Source: Paenibacillus sp. JNUCC-31 (lineage in GTDB: Bacteria; Bacillota; Bacilli; Paenibacillales; Paenibacillaceae). From it: 64,000 bases of DNA. How positions within the stretch are numbered: position 1 is the first letter of the stretch; every line of letters starts with the position of its first letter. The notes below the pieces were generated by a model, which saw only the letters and a list, made by a program, of their open reading frames with translations, made no database searches and was not told the DNA's origin. The position numbers were made by a program, and so were the translations under genes. Location: assembly GCF_014844075.1 (NCBI RefSeq), contig NZ_CP062165.1:1116001-1180000 (forward strand). The letters are read 5' to 3'. Positions 8,955-18,333 of this stretch are shown piece by piece.

Positions 8955-10475
8955 TTAAATAAGCGGTAGCCTGTCCGCCGTTGCCCCGCCTTTTTGGGGT
9001 GTAACATTTTCAATGACCCTGCACAATACACGCAGCCCCTCACATAATAGCTCCTGATTCGTTACCGTAAAGCAAATCCGCAGACTCGCCGTATCCGTTT
9101 CCCCTACATAACAGGCGGAACCCGGCAAAAATGAAACACCTGCAGCAAGGGCCTGGCGGTGCAGCTCTCGCATATCCAAACCATCAGGCAATTGAAGCCA
9201 TAAGTTCAATCCTCCATCAGGCAAAGTCCAGTACATCCCCGGTGGGGCATATTCCTCCAAAACCTCCGAGGCGGCACAAAGACGGGAATATAACTCTTCC
9301 CTCAGACGAGCTGTATACGAACTATAATGATGTTGAATATACGATTGCAATGCCTTCTGCGTGAGCAGGGGGCTCCCCAGGTCCGCAGTGGATTTGGCAG
9401 CAACAAGCCGGGTGAGCACACTTCCATCTGCAACTGCACAGGCCACACGGCAACCAGGAGACAGCACCTTGCTAAAACTTTTGATATATACCACATGTCC
9501 TGTTCCATCCATGGATTTAATCGATGCGGGCGGCGAATCATGGAAATACAGATCAGCGAACGGATCATCCTCCAGGATGAGACAGTGATAACTCTGAGCA
9601 AGATTCAGCAGTTGAGCGCGGCGCTGTGCAGTCATCGTAATGCCTGTAGGATTGTGGAATGTGGGAATGGTGTATATCAATTTGGGAGGGTATGTATCAC
9701 ACAAACGGGTTAACAGATCAATGCGCATCCCTTCATCATCCATGGGTACCGTAATTATCTTCGCTCCCCTGCTTGTAAACACATCGATCGCACCGGTGTA
9801 GCTTGGTGCCTCCATGTACACCACGTCACCAGGCCCGACGAAGGTCCGGGCGACAAGATCAATTCCTTGTTGGGTCCCGCTTGTAATCAGCATCCGTTCA
9901 GGTGGTACTCTAAGCCCTCTTTCTGCAAAATGCCCTGCAAACGTCTGCCGAAGTTCACGGTCTCCCTGAAAAGAGCCGTAAGCCGCCATCCGTTGTGGGT
10001 GATCTAAGGAGAGGCGGTAAGCACTGTCGATAATCTCCTGCGTTGGCAACAATTCAGGCTGAATGGCCGACATATGCAGCTCATATTGTACTTGAGGAGA
10101 CGCGTCAAAATGTCGCCAGAGCTGTGCACGGGGCAAATAATCGACAAGAGCCATCTGCCAGTTCCAGGGTGTGCTTGATTCAGTCCTCGGATGCGTCCGG
10201 TGAGTTCTCTCCATGTCTTCTGTTGTCTCCAGCTCCTGTCCTCCGCGTACATAGCATCCTTTTCCTTGAGAACAGGTGATCAGTTGAATGGCTTCCAGTT
10301 CGGCATATGCTTTGGACACGGTCACCAGGCTGACGCCCAGATCCGCAGTCATTTTTCGAACAGAGGGAAGACGGGTTCCAGGCTCAATTAGCCCAGACCT
10401 TATCCGGTCCGCAAGGGTTAGGGCAATCTGGATATATAATTTGGTGCTGCTCCCCCGTTTCAGTTCAATATGCAT
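8955..10475 (-). CDS. MocR-type transcriptional regulator (GntR HTH fused to aminotransferase-like domain)
   Basis: A 506-residue two-domain regulator. Residues 1-75 are a GntR winged helix (IALTLADRIRSGLIEPGTRL, SVRKMTADLGVSLVTVSKAY). The remainder is an aminotransferase class I fold with the PLP lysine in YIKSFSKVLSPG. MocR proteins use the PLP domain to sense a vitamin B6 form or an amino compound and usually activate a divergent gene; PdxR and GabR are the characterised cases. The partner here is the aminotransferase at 10584. The start is the ATG at 10475 with GGGAGG seven bases upstream. The ligand is unknown; an unrelated catalytic role is unlikely. Confidence 0.93.
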   Translation of the reverse strand: MHIELKRGSSTKLYIQIALTLADRIRSGLIEPGTRLPSVRKMTADLGVSLVTVSKAYAELEAIQLITCSQGKGCYVRGGQELETTEDMERTHRTHPRTESSTPWNWQMALVDYLPRAQLWRHFDASPQVQYELHMSAIQPELLPTQEIIDSAYRLSLDHPQRMAAYGSFQGDRELRQTFAGHFAERGLRVPPERMLITSGTQQGIDLVARTFVGPGDVVYMEAPSYTGAIDVFTSRGAKIITVPMDDEGMRIDLLTRLCDTYPPKLIYTIPTFHNPTGITMTAQRRAQLLNLAQSYHCLILEDDPFADLYFHDSPPASIKSMDGTGHVVYIKSFSKVLSPGCRVACAVADGSVLTRLVAAKSTADLGSPLLTQKALQSYIQHHYSSYTARLREELYSRLCAASEVLEEYAPPGMYWTLPDGGLNLWLQLPDGLDMRELHRQALAAGVSFLPGSACYVGETDTASLRICFTVTNQELLCEGLRVLCRVIENVTPQKGGATADRLPLI

Positions 10476-10490
10476 ACATGTGCCTCCCAA

Positions 10491-10569
10491 CTGTTATGAT
10501 CCGCATTTTACTGTTATAATGCATTTCGTCTATTATAGTTAATAACATCAGTATAACAGTGAATAACAG
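10491..10569. promoter_or_regulatory. Divergent promoter/operator region with CTGTTAT repeats
   Basis: CTGTTAT occurs at 10491-10497 and 10511-10517; its complement ATAACAG is at 10553-10559 and 10563-10569, with a variant ATAACAT at 10542-10548. Candidate -10 boxes are TATAAT at 10515-10520 (plus strand) and TATAAT at 10537-10532 (minus strand). At 17-bp spacing each promoter's -35 position is poor and falls inside a repeat. This is the layout expected for a MocR activator controlling itself and the aminotransferase. Binding is inferred. Confidence 0.6.
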
Positions 10570-10583
10570 GAGATGAGAATAAT

Positions 10584-11813
10584 ATGAATATCCCTTGGTC
10601 CAAAATGGCACAAAACACCCCTTCCTCTGTCGTTCGCGACATGCTTCAGGCTGCACAGGCACCTGGAATGATTTCGCTTGCCGGAGGTTTACCCGCCCAG
10701 ACATCGTTCCCTCTTGAGGCCATCCGTGAAGCATATGATAAGGTATTTATGGGCGGCGCAGCGGCTCTTCAATATGCAGAAACGGAAGGTTATCGACCGT
10801 TACGTGCCAAGATTGCCGAACGTCTTGAAACCAAGGGCATTCCCGCTTCACCTGATCATATGCTCCTGACCACCGGATCTCAGCAATCCATTGACCTGGT
10901 GTGCAGAATTTTGCTTGATCCGGGCGACAGCGTATTGGTTGAATCCCCAACCTACCTGGCTGCCCTTCAAGTGATCCATTCCTATCAGGCGGAAGCGCAT
11001 GGAGTCGCCTGTGATGATGAAGGCATGTTGCCTGAATCGCTGGAAGAACAGCTTCAGCAGCGTCATCCGAAACTCGTTTACATCAACCCTACTTTCTCCA
11101 ACCCATCGGGCAAAGTATGGAGTCGTGCCAGACGTCAGCAAGCTGTGGACCTGTGTCGTAAATATGGAGTATTGATTCTGGAAGACGATCCTTATGGGGA
11201 AATTCGCTTTAATCCGGAACAGCTGGACGCTCCTGCACTGGCACAACTGGATGCAGAATCCTATGAGGGTCCATCCAATGTCATTTACACCAGCACGTTC
11301 TCCAAAACCGTAGCCCCCGGCCTACGCACTGGCTGGATTTTGGCCGCACCCGATGTAGTCAAAATTGCTGCCCGCGCCAAACAGGGTGCAGATCTGCATT
11401 CCAGCAGCATCGACCAAAGAGCACTTCATGCACTGCTGGAATCATTTGACTTGGACGGGCATATTCGCAATATCTCACAGGATTATGAACAACGGATGAA
11501 AAAATTGACCGCGCTCATGGAAGCAAAATCATGGGAAGGTATCTCCTGGAACTCCCCGCAAGGCGGAATGTTCCTTTGGCTGCAGCTGCCTGAGGGTATG
11601 CTGGCAAGCAACCTGTTTACCTATGGAATTCAGGAAAAAGTGTGCATTGTACCAGGTGATTCCTTCTATGCAGGTTCACCGGAGCTGAACCGTATGCGGA
11701 TCAACTTTACCCATACCGATCCAGACCTGCTGCCTGAAGCTGTAGAGCGTATGGATCGCGCCATTCAACGGTGGCATGCATCATTACAGTCGGACAGTGT
11801 AGTGACACTGTAA
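10584..11813 (+). CDS. PLP-dependent aminotransferase (2-aminoadipate/LysN-like, class I)
   Basis: A 409-residue fold-type I aminotransferase without the GntR domain of its neighbour. The core motifs are MISLAGGLPAQTSFPLEAI near residue 33, TTGSQQSIDLVCRILLDPGD, the PLP-phosphate region, and the lysine motif YTSTFSKTVAPGLRTGWI. Its closest general class is the 2-aminoadipate/aromatic/branched-chain transaminases related to LysN; the exact amino donor cannot be read from sequence. The start ATG follows AGGAGATG. It is controlled from the shared divergent region and ends before a strong bidirectional terminator. Sequence likeness to the MocR C-terminal domain suggests common ancestry. Confidence 0.9.
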   Translation: MNIPWSKMAQNTPSSVVRDMLQAAQAPGMISLAGGLPAQTSFPLEAIREAYDKVFMGGAAALQYAETEGYRPLRAKIAERLETKGIPASPDHMLLTTGSQQSIDLVCRILLDPGDSVLVESPTYLAALQVIHSYQAEAHGVACDDEGMLPESLEEQLQQRHPKLVYINPTFSNPSGKVWSRARRQQAVDLCRKYGVLILEDDPYGEIRFNPEQLDAPALAQLDAESYEGPSNVIYTSTFSKTVAPGLRTGWILAAPDVVKIAARAKQGADLHSSSIDQRALHALLESFDLDGHIRNISQDYEQRMKKLTALMEAKSWEGISWNSPQGGMFLWLQLPEGMLASNLFTYGIQEKVCIVPGDSFYAGSPELNRMRINFTHTDPDLLPEAVERMDRAIQRWHASLQSDSVVTL

Positions 11814-11865
11814 CGAACTGTCATCAACTGTATCATTAGAAACCATTCCTCAGTCACACTGTAGA

Positions 11866-11920
11866 ACAAAAATAAGGCGGCAGACCGAGAAAACTCGGAG
11901 TCTGCCGCCTTATTTATATA
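11866..11920. terminator. Strong bidirectional terminator
   Basis: AATAAGGCGGCAGA (11871-11884) pairs perfectly with TCTGCCGCCTTATT (11901-11914), with an inner CCGAG/CTCGG stem. T-rich tails occur on both strands. It serves the aminotransferase gene (plus) and probably the rnpB transcript (minus). The 11921-12055 interval holds no gene that I can see. Confidence 0.9.
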
Positions 11921-12055
11921 ACCTGATTGAACAGGTATCTTTTGTAGTAGTTGATGATGCGATGGCGTCTTTCTGATCAGCCAGGATCAGATTCAATCAC
12001 TCTGGTTCTCCTCGACTGATAGTAGACCACACTGTATTGCTGTTGTGTTGTAGTT

Positions 12056-12470
12056 AGGAAAGCTTACCGTAAGCCGGGTTCTGTGCTCTTCGTGGTTCAG
12101 ACGGGAACTACCCTCCCACCACAAGCGACAATCATCTATCTAGGCCATACATTGCTGCACAGCTCAAGCGACCAACCTAGACACACCTCGGGCTAAGGCT
12201 GCCTTCTCCGAAGAGTCGACTGTGTCCCATTAGGTCTTGCTCCAGATGGGGTTTACCAGGAACGAAGTCACCAGCGTTCCTCGGGGTCTCTTACACCTCG
12301 GTTCCATCCTTGCCTGTGCCGGAAAAATCCGGCCATCGGCGGTCCATTTCTGTGGCACTATCCTTCAACTCGCGCTGACTGGACGTTATCCAGCATCCTG
12401 CCCTGTGGAGCCCGGACTTTCCTCTCGTGGCAACGAAGGCCACCAGCGATTGTCTGTCAAGCTTTCCGAA
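12056..12470 (-). ncRNA. rnpB: RNase P RNA, class A architecture
   Basis: The minus strand carries the conserved RNase P core: GAGGAAAGTCCGGGCTCC near the 5' end, ACCGCCGATGGCC, GGTAAACCCC, GGAGCAAGACC, GGCCTAGATAGATGATTG and ACAGAACCCGGCTTA near the 3' end. P1 closes the molecule by pairing GGAAAGCTT (12467-12459) with AAGCTTTCC (12065-12057). The RNA is the catalytic subunit that removes tRNA 5' leaders. The GGAGCAAGACC element and the GGTCGCTTGAGC element line up with the P15-P17 side of E. coli (class A) RNA; the Bacillus class B counterpart reads differently. Ends are estimated from P1. Confidence 0.95.
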
Positions 12471-12481
12471 CAACATTACAT

Positions 12482-12510
12482 AGTATACAGGCATTTGAGT
12501 TTACAAACAA
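12482..12510 (-). promoter_or_regulatory. Candidate rnpB promoter
   Basis: Minus-strand TATACT (12487-12482) lies 17 bp from TTGTTT (12510-12505). The -10 is good and the -35 poor. The predicted start falls about 5-10 bases before the P1 helix. Confidence 0.5.
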
Positions 12511-12550
12511 GCTTAATTATTTACAGGCAACAACGAACTTACATGTTTTT

Positions 12551-13666
12551 CTAGATAAACTGAAACACTTCCGTGTTCACCTCAGATGCAGTTACTTGTG
12601 TGTCATAACGTTTTTCTTCCAAACGGGAACGCAGCCAGTCCGCAGTTTTGGGCTTCATGATTTTCTCAGCATTATGACCGGCATCAATGATACACATGCC
12701 TGCCATCAGTGCATCGTGAGCCGTATGATAATCAATATCCCCGGTCACGATGACATCAGCACCTTTGAAGCGTGCGGGAAGGGTATAACGGCTGCCTGAG
12801 CCGCCAAGTACTGCTGCTTTTTTGATCTGCCGGTTGAGATCGCCTACTACCCGAACGTATGGCACATCCAGTTTGGCCTTCACGACCTCCACCAGCTCAC
12901 CGAGTGTCTTGGGTTGCTTAAGCGGTCCTAAGCGTCCCAGACCCAGCGTACGGCCTTTTAAATCGATTGCATAGAGGTCATAGGCCACTTCCTCATAAGG
13001 ATGAGCCTTAAGCATGGCTTGAATAACTTTGCTGCGCAGACTTTGCGGTACAAGGGTCTCGATTCGCATTTCCTCTACACGCTCCATCTGTCCCTCTGTT
13101 CCGATGAAAGGCTGTGTCCCCTCTCCCGGTACAAAAGTACCTGTGCCTTTCGTATTGAAGCTGCACTTGTTGTATTGACCAATACTGCCAGCACCTGCTT
13201 CAAGGATCGCCTGAAGTACCTGCTCATGGTGTGTGCGGGGTACAAATACAGCCAGTTTGAACAATTGATCTGTATGTACATCCTCAAGTGATTCCTTGCT
13301 CTCAATTCCGATGGCCTCGGCCATCCAATCATTCATTCCGCCTTCGGCCACATCCAGATTGGTATGGCTAATGTACACCGCAATATCATGCTTAATCAGC
13401 TTCTCGTACAGTTTCCCCATGGGTGTGTCGGTATTCAATGATTTGACTGGGCGGAAAATGATAGCATGGTGTGCAATAATCAGATTCGCTCCTATCCGAA
13501 TGGCCTCGTCTACAACTTCGTTTGTAACATCAAGCGCGATAAGAACGTGCGTAATTTCCTTTTGCAAACTGCCAAGTTGAAGACCAATTCGATCATCCGG
13601 CACGGCCAGATGTTTGGGAGCAAGCTGCTCCATCCATTGAATTACCGTTTGACCTTTGGCAAACAT
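12551..13666 (-). CDS. Nif3-like dinuclear metal-centre protein (YqfO)
   Basis: A 371-residue Nif3/YqfO. The two Nif3 halves carry the metal ligands: LIIAHHAIIFRPV near residue 65, ISHTNLDVAEGG near 100, and TGDIDYHTAHDA and DAGHNAEK in the C-terminal part. Between them (about residues 135-235) sits the PII/CutA-like insertion of the long Gram-positive form. Annotated elsewhere as GTP cyclohydrolase I type 2-like, but the physiological role is unsettled. AAGGAGG precedes the ATG. Its first 25 bases overlap the end of trmK, so translation is probably coupled, as in the Bacillus yqfN-yqfO pair. Confidence 0.93.
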   Translation of the reverse strand: MFAKGQTVIQWMEQLAPKHLAVPDDRIGLQLGSLQKEITHVLIALDVTNEVVDEAIRIGANLIIAHHAIIFRPVKSLNTDTPMGKLYEKLIKHDIAVYISHTNLDVAEGGMNDWMAEAIGIESKESLEDVHTDQLFKLAVFVPRTHHEQVLQAILEAGAGSIGQYNKCSFNTKGTGTFVPGEGTQPFIGTEGQMERVEEMRIETLVPQSLRSKVIQAMLKAHPYEEVAYDLYAIDLKGRTLGLGRLGPLKQPKTLGELVEVVKAKLDVPYVRVVGDLNRQIKKAAVLGGSGSRYTLPARFKGADVIVTGDIDYHTAHDALMAGMCIIDAGHNAEKIMKPKTADWLRSRLEEKRYDTQVTASEVNTEVFQFI

Positions 13667-14400
13667 GAGAGTACCTCCTTCAAGTTCACAATTAAATGCT
13701 CCACCTCAGCTGCCTTGTCCCGTGAAGATTCCTGATCGGATTTGGAGATCGACTGCACAACACTTTCCAGCTTGACGATTTCGCTCTCCCATTTGGCAAA
13801 AAACACATCTGTTGGACGGTCTGTTAAATAAGGCCCCATGCGCAGCAGCAAATCGGATGTCAATTCCACTCCGCCTTCAAGCGGACGTGCTCGATACACT
13901 TCCTCGTTGGCGATCGGACTGAGGGCTTGCGGCATTGCTGTAATAATCTCGTATACTTTGCCATCTTCTTCAAGCAGCTGCTCTGCAACTACAACCCATT
14001 GATGCTCCAACAGCCACCTTCTGAGGATATCCTCACCCACATTAGGTTGCAAAATAAGCAGTTTGACCTCATCAAGTTTGGAAAGACCACGATCCAGAAT
14101 GGAGGCAATTAGCGCCCCTCCCATACCAGCAATCGTGATAACATCCACTTCTCCTGCTGCGATGACATCCAAGCCATCTCCACGTCGTACTGTAATTTGC
14201 TCTTTCAGGCCAGCATCGCTAACTTGCTTGCGTGCAGCTTCGTAAGGACCCGGGTTAACTTCTCCGGCTACTGCACCTTCCGCTTTCCCACTGCGTACGG
14301 CCGCTACCGGAAGCAAAGCATGGTCTGAACCAATGTCAGCCAAGCGGCTGCCTTCGGGAATTTGATCATGTATTCGTTGTAATCGATTCGAAAGTTTCAT
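13642..14400 (-). CDS. trmK: tRNA (adenine(22)-N1)-methyltransferase TrmK
   Basis: A 252-residue SAM-dependent methyltransferase starting MKLSNRLQRIHDQIPEGS. The SAM-binding motif is LADIGSDHALLPVAAV and the acceptor region is VITIAGMGGALIASIL, both typical of TrmK (YqfN), which methylates A22 of tRNAs. The C-terminal ~60 residues form the helical extension of the family. The frame stays open upstream to 14484, but similarity begins at MKLSNRL; the Shine-Dalgarno there (TAGGTG) is weak. It is the first gene of trmK-nif3, downstream of the sigA terminator. Confidence 0.92.
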   Translation of the reverse strand: MKLSNRLQRIHDQIPEGSRLADIGSDHALLPVAAVRSGKAEGAVAGEVNPGPYEAARKQVSDAGLKEQITVRRGDGLDVIAAGEVDVITIAGMGGALIASILDRGLSKLDEVKLLILQPNVGEDILRRWLLEHQWVVVAEQLLEEDGKVYEIITAMPQALSPIANEEVYRARPLEGGVELTSDLLLRMGPYLTDRPTDVFFAKWESEIVKLESVVQSISKSDQESSRDKAAEVEHLIVNLKEVLSCLPKVKR

Positions 14401-14525
14401 GAAGCACCTACACCATTCATTTAATTTATTGATTTGCATTGAACAACAAAAAGCGATAAAATGAAATCCAATAAAACATTTCAAGGATGAATTACCAAAA
14501 CTAAGAAATTTAGATGCTCAATTTA

Positions 14526-14574
14526 AACATAAAGGAGACCCCGCCGCCGCTTAAGCGGCTTGCGGAAAGTCTCC
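14526..14574 (-). terminator. Terminator after sigA
   Basis: Minus-strand GGAGAC...GTCTCC enclosing GCCGC-TTAA-GCGGC, followed by TTTATGTTT. It ends the yqxD-dnaG-sigA transcript. Confidence 0.85.
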
Positions 14575-14584
14575 CATAGTGCTG

Positions 14585-15724
14585 TTATTCGAGGAAATCT
14601 TTAAGCCGTTTACTGCGGCTAGGGTGACGCAATTTACGAAGAGCCTTGGCTTCAATTTGACGAATACGCTCACGCGTAACACCAAATACCTTGCCCACTT
14701 CTTCCAGCGTTCTTGTACGTCCATCGTCCAGACCAAAACGCAGACGAAGCACGTTCTCTTCACGCTCAGTCAAGGTATCCAGGACATCTTCGAGCTGTTC
14801 TTTCAGCAGCTCATAAGCAGCAGCATCCGCCGGAGCCAGTGCTTCCTGATCCTCGATGAAATCACCCAGATGGGAATCATCTTCCTCACCAATCGGTGTT
14901 TCCAGGGAAACCGGTTCCTGAGCAATCTTCGTAATCTCACGAACTTTCTCCACACTCAGGTCCATCTCGGCAGCGATCTCTTCCGGTGTCGGTTCACGCC
15001 CAAGTTCCTGCAACAGCTGACGGGATACCCGGATCAGCTTATTAATCGTCTCCACCATGTGTACAGGGATACGAATGGTACGCGCCTGGTCCGCAATCGC
15101 ACGGGTGATCGCCTGGCGAATCCACCATGTTGCATACGTACTGAATTTATAACCCTTTTTGTGGTCGAACTTCTCAACCGCTTTGATCAGACCCATATTA
15201 CCTTCCTGAATCAGATCCAGGAACAACATGCCACGACCAACATAACGCTTGGCGATACTGACCACGAGACGAAGGTTAGCCTCAGCCAAACGACGTTTCG
15301 CTTCTTCATCCCCATTTTCAATCCGTTTCGCCAGTTCTACTTCGTCATCCGCAGACAGCAAAGGTACTCGACCGATTTCTTTGAGATACATCCGAACTGG
15401 GTCATTGATTTTGATTCCTGGTGGAAGGCTCAGATCGTCATCAAAGTGGAATTCATCGTCTCCCTCTCTGGTGTTGTTCTCGGAATCTTCACTAGGGCGA
15501 AGGGTTACCTCTTCATCATTTTCGTTCACGACATCAATACCCAGGTCGCTCAGTTGCTCATAGAACTCATCCATCTGTTCTGCATCTTGCTCAAATGGGG
15601 AGAGCTTCTCTATAATTTCCTTGTAGTTCAACGAAGCTCTTTTCTTGCCTGATTCAATCAATTGATCCTTAACCTGATCCAGCGTCAATTCTGTTTCTAG
15701 TTCAGTATGCTGATCATTCGCCAT
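14585..15724 (-). CDS. sigA: Primary RNA polymerase sigma factor SigA (RpoD)
   Basis: A 379-residue sigma-70. Residues 1-80 are the acidic region 1.1; region 1.2 starts at [16 protein letters not shown]; region 2 holds [17 protein letters not shown] and [15 protein letters not shown] (-10 recognition and melting); region 4 ends the protein with [20 protein letters not shown] (-35 recognition helix-turn-helix). It directs housekeeping transcription. It lies 43 bp downstream of dnaG, the classical macromolecular-synthesis operon order, here without rpsU, which is 18 kb away. GGAGGAGGGAG precedes the ATG. Confidence 0.98.
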   Translation of the reverse strand: MANDQHTELETELTLDQVKDQLIESGKKRASLNYKEIIEKLSPFEQDAEQMDEFYEQLSDLGIDVVNENDEEVTLRPSEDSENNTREGDDEFHFDDDLSLPPGIKINDPVRMYLKEIGRVPLLSADDEVELAKRIENGDEEAKRRLAEANLRLVVSIAKRYVGRGMLFLDLIQEGNMGLIKAVEKFDHKKGYKFSTYATWWIRQAITRAIADQARTIRIPVHMVETINKLIRVSRQLLQELGREPTPEEIAAEMDLSVEKVREITKIAQEPVSLETPIGEEDDSHLGDFIEDQEALAPADAAAYELLKEQLEDVLDTLTEREENVLRLRFGLDDGRTRTLEEVGKVFGVTRERIRQIEAKALRKLRHPSRSKRLKDFLE

Positions 15725-15767
15725 AACTCGACTCCCTCCTCCCTAGAAACATCCAACATTCAGACGT

Positions 15768-17588
15768 TCACTGTCTCTCTAGGGCAATCATTTCAATTGC
15801 AATTTGTGCCGCGCGTACAGAATCACCTGCCCGCTCTGCAGCAATCATTTCTTCTTTTTTCAAATCGTACTCTTTCTTGCGCGGATATTTCAGCACTTCC
15901 CTGATGCAATCATCGAGTATTTGAACACTCCATTCACCCGGACCATCCATCATCGAGATTGAACTAACCGTCTTTTCCAGTCGGTCGTCATGCAGTGAAG
16001 ACATAAAACGGCTTGTATCCGACGGTTTGCCTTGCGCATAATAGGCATATAGATAAGCAGCAATAGCTGCATGATCATCTAAGTTAAAAGCTTCACCAAG
16101 ATGCTCATTCACGTACTGGGCAGCCTCCTCATCCTGAAGCATCCAGGCCAGCAGTTTGCGTTCAGCAACGTGATAAGCCGGCAACAGATTGGGCGTAGGT
16201 ACCTGCCTATTTTGTTGCCTACCATTATTCCACCTTTTAGGGTTATTATCCCCATACTGAAGGTTATTTTTCATAGCCTCCCGTTCTTCGTTACACTCCT
16301 GCTTCAGTGTTTCAAATGATACATCGACTTCCGCAGCCAGTTCCCGAAGATATACTTCCCGCTCCGTAGGAGAAGACAATGGAGCAATAAGTTTCACCGC
16401 TTCCTTGGAGTAAGCGATTTGTCCGCCACCTTCTAGCAGTATATGGTTTTTTTTTAGGTTTATAAGCTTAAATTTTGTAGTCGTTACGGCGCCGTCCACA
16501 ATCTGGTTTCGGAACCGCTCGCCACCGTGCTTGCGGATAAAATCATCCGGGTCGAGCCCATCCGGTATCAGAGCAATTTTGACGTGCAATCCTGCTTCCT
16601 CTAGAATAGGGAAGTTTTTAAGTGCCGCAGCCTGTCCTGCTCGATCACCGTCATAACATACAATGACTTCATCACACATGCCTTTAAGCATCAGTGCCTG
16701 ATTCTCAGTGAGCGCAGTCCCCATTGCCGCTACACCATTTTGTATATCCTGATCCCAGGCGGAGATAACATCGCCATATCCTTCGAACAATATGGCCTGC
16801 CTTTGTTTGCGAATCGCATTTTTGGCATGATGCAGATTGTAGAGAACACGGCTTTTGTTAAATAACCGGGTTTCCGGTGAATTTAGGTACTTTGGTTGCC
16901 CGTCTCCCAAAATGCGACCTGCAAATGCAATCGGCTTACCACTCCTGCCATTAATCGGAAACATGACCCTGTCTCGGAAACGGTCAACATACCCCTGACC
17001 TTCGTTTCTCGGTGACAGTAAACCACCTTTCTCCATCTCCGCAAGCGGAAATTCGCGCTTTTCCAAAAATTGCACCAAGGTATCCCAGCGATTCGGCGCG
17101 TAGCCAATCTGGAACTGGTCAATAAGCTTGTCGCTAAACCCGCGTGAGCGTAAATATTCCATAGCCGCTTTACCATGCTCTGTATTTTTCAATAAGAAAT
17201 GATACAGCTTCGCGGTAAGCTCATATGCTTCCAATAAACGTTCAGTCTCAGGATTAACATGAGCCGATTCACGCCCTTGCCAGTCACCCATTGAAATGTG
17301 GCTTTCTTCTGCCATCGTCTTGACAGCCTCGGGAAAGGATAACCCTTCGATTTCCATCCTGAATTTGATGGCATTTCCACCCGTGCCGCAACCGTAGCAA
17401 TAGAAAATTTGTTTCTCAGGCGTAACTGTGAACGAAGGCGTCTTCTCCGAATGAAAAGGACAGAGGCCTTTCATGTACTTCCCCTGCTTGGTCAGATGCA
17501 CAAATCGGCTCACCGTATCGACGATATCATGCTGCTGTAACACCGATTCAATAATAGTTTCGGGTATACCGCCTTGTCCGGTACTCAT
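15768..17588 (-). CDS. dnaG: DNA primase DnaG
   Basis: A 606-residue primase. The N-terminal CHC2 zinc-binding domain has C43, H46, C64 and C67 (CPFHSEKTPSF, YCYGCGTGG). The central TOPRIM/RNA-polymerase domain carries the acidic motifs LFEGYGDVISAW and VCYDGDRAGQAAA. The C-terminal ~150 residues form the DnaB-binding domain. It makes the RNA primers for Okazaki fragments and for leading-strand initiation. AAGGTGG lies before the ATG. It is flanked by yqxD upstream and sigA downstream in one transcription unit. Confidence 0.98.
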   Translation of the reverse strand: MSTGQGGIPETIIESVLQQHDIVDTVSRFVHLTKQGKYMKGLCPFHSEKTPSFTVTPEKQIFYCYGCGTGGNAIKFRMEIEGLSFPEAVKTMAEESHISMGDWQGRESAHVNPETERLLEAYELTAKLYHFLLKNTEHGKAAMEYLRSRGFSDKLIDQFQIGYAPNRWDTLVQFLEKREFPLAEMEKGGLLSPRNEGQGYVDRFRDRVMFPINGRSGKPIAFAGRILGDGQPKYLNSPETRLFNKSRVLYNLHHAKNAIRKQRQAILFEGYGDVISAWDQDIQNGVAAMGTALTENQALMLKGMCDEVIVCYDGDRAGQAAALKNFPILEEAGLHVKIALIPDGLDPDDFIRKHGGERFRNQIVDGAVTTTKFKLINLKKNHILLEGGGQIAYSKEAVKLIAPLSSPTEREVYLRELAAEVDVSFETLKQECNEEREAMKNNLQYGDNNPKRWNNGRQQNRQVPTPNLLPAYHVAERKLLAWMLQDEEAAQYVNEHLGEAFNLDDHAAIAAYLYAYYAQGKPSDTSRFMSSLHDDRLEKTVSSISMMDGPGEWSVQILDDCIREVLKYPRKKEYDLKKEEMIAAERAGDSVRAAQIAIEMIALERQ

Positions 17589-17634
17589 CTTGGGCCACCT
17601 TCATCTCTTAACACGTAAATATTATTCGATAAAC

Positions 17635-18123
17635 TTACACATTCTCCTGCAAATCTTTCAAAAGTTTTGTCAGTTTATGTTGAAACTTTTCCCGATCCTG
17701 CTCTGTGAACGGCTTTGGGCCTTTTCCATAATGTCCTCTTTTTCGTGCTTTGGCCGCAGTATGACGGGAATCCAGCATGAAATCAATGTCACGATCATTA
17801 AACTCACGACCACGAAATGATAATACATAACAACGTTTGCCAAGTGCGAGCGCCGCCAGTCCATAATCCTGTGTAATGACCACATCGTATGGCTTAATGT
17901 GATTGGCAATGTACAGATCGGCACTTTGATCACTTCGATCAACCTGAACAGTGCGCACTCCTTCTCCACCCTGAAGAAAATGGTCAAATGAAGAAACCAT
18001 CAATACAGGTACGTTGAATCGAAGAGCTGTTTCTGCGATCTCGGCCTTGACCGGGCAAGCATCACCATCCACAACAATGTGGCGTACATTCAACTCACTC
18101 AAACCCAGACCACCCGGTTTCAT
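17635..18123 (-). CDS. yqxD: YaiI/YqxD family protein (UPF0178, DUF188)
   Basis: A ~160-residue PIN-like protein. The diagnostic block is HIVVDGDACPVKAEIAETA near the N-terminus, with QDYGLAALALGKRCYVLS and RKRGHYGKGPKPFT later; conserved aspartates suggest a metal-dependent nuclease fold, but no activity is established. The start is unclear. The ATG at 18123 has no good ribosome site; the TTG at 18102 follows a GGGTGG and would give a slightly shorter protein closer to the family start. It sits upstream of dnaG as in B. subtilis, but the ccpN-yqfL pair that lies between glyS and yqxD there is absent. Confidence 0.88.
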   Translation of the reverse strand: MKPGGLGLSELNVRHIVVDGDACPVKAEIAETALRFNVPVLMVSSFDHFLQGGEGVRTVQVDRSDQSADLYIANHIKPYDVVITQDYGLAALALGKRCYVLSFRGREFNDRDIDFMLDSRHTAAKARKRGHYGKGPKPFTEQDREKFQHKLTKLLKDLQENV

Positions 18124-18197
18124 AAAATAGCTGCATATTGTAATATACGACCCAAGCAAGCCAAAATCCTTCTGACGAGTCTATGGAAATCAAAGGC

Positions 18198-18268
18198 TAA
18201 AATACGGAACGGCTGTAAATATAAATTTCTCACAATCCGTTCCGTATATTTATACCCTCATATATCCT
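18198..18268 (-). terminator. Probable terminator after glyS
   Basis: ATACGGAACGG (18202-18212) and its complement (18257-18267) form a perfect 11-bp stem with a 44-base loop; TTTTAG follows on the minus strand. The loop is long for a simple terminator. Nothing else is visible in 18124-18333. Confidence 0.6.
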
Positions 18269-18333
18269 TCTTTAATACTGAATTTATGCATTGCCGCAGA
18301 TCATCTGTCCTTCTGGAGCAAAAATGAACTCCA

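Noticed and set aside
14401..14484. Upstream extension of trmK (28 residues)
   Set aside because: Family similarity begins at MKLSNRL and the extension is AT-rich, low-quality sequence without a ribosome site.
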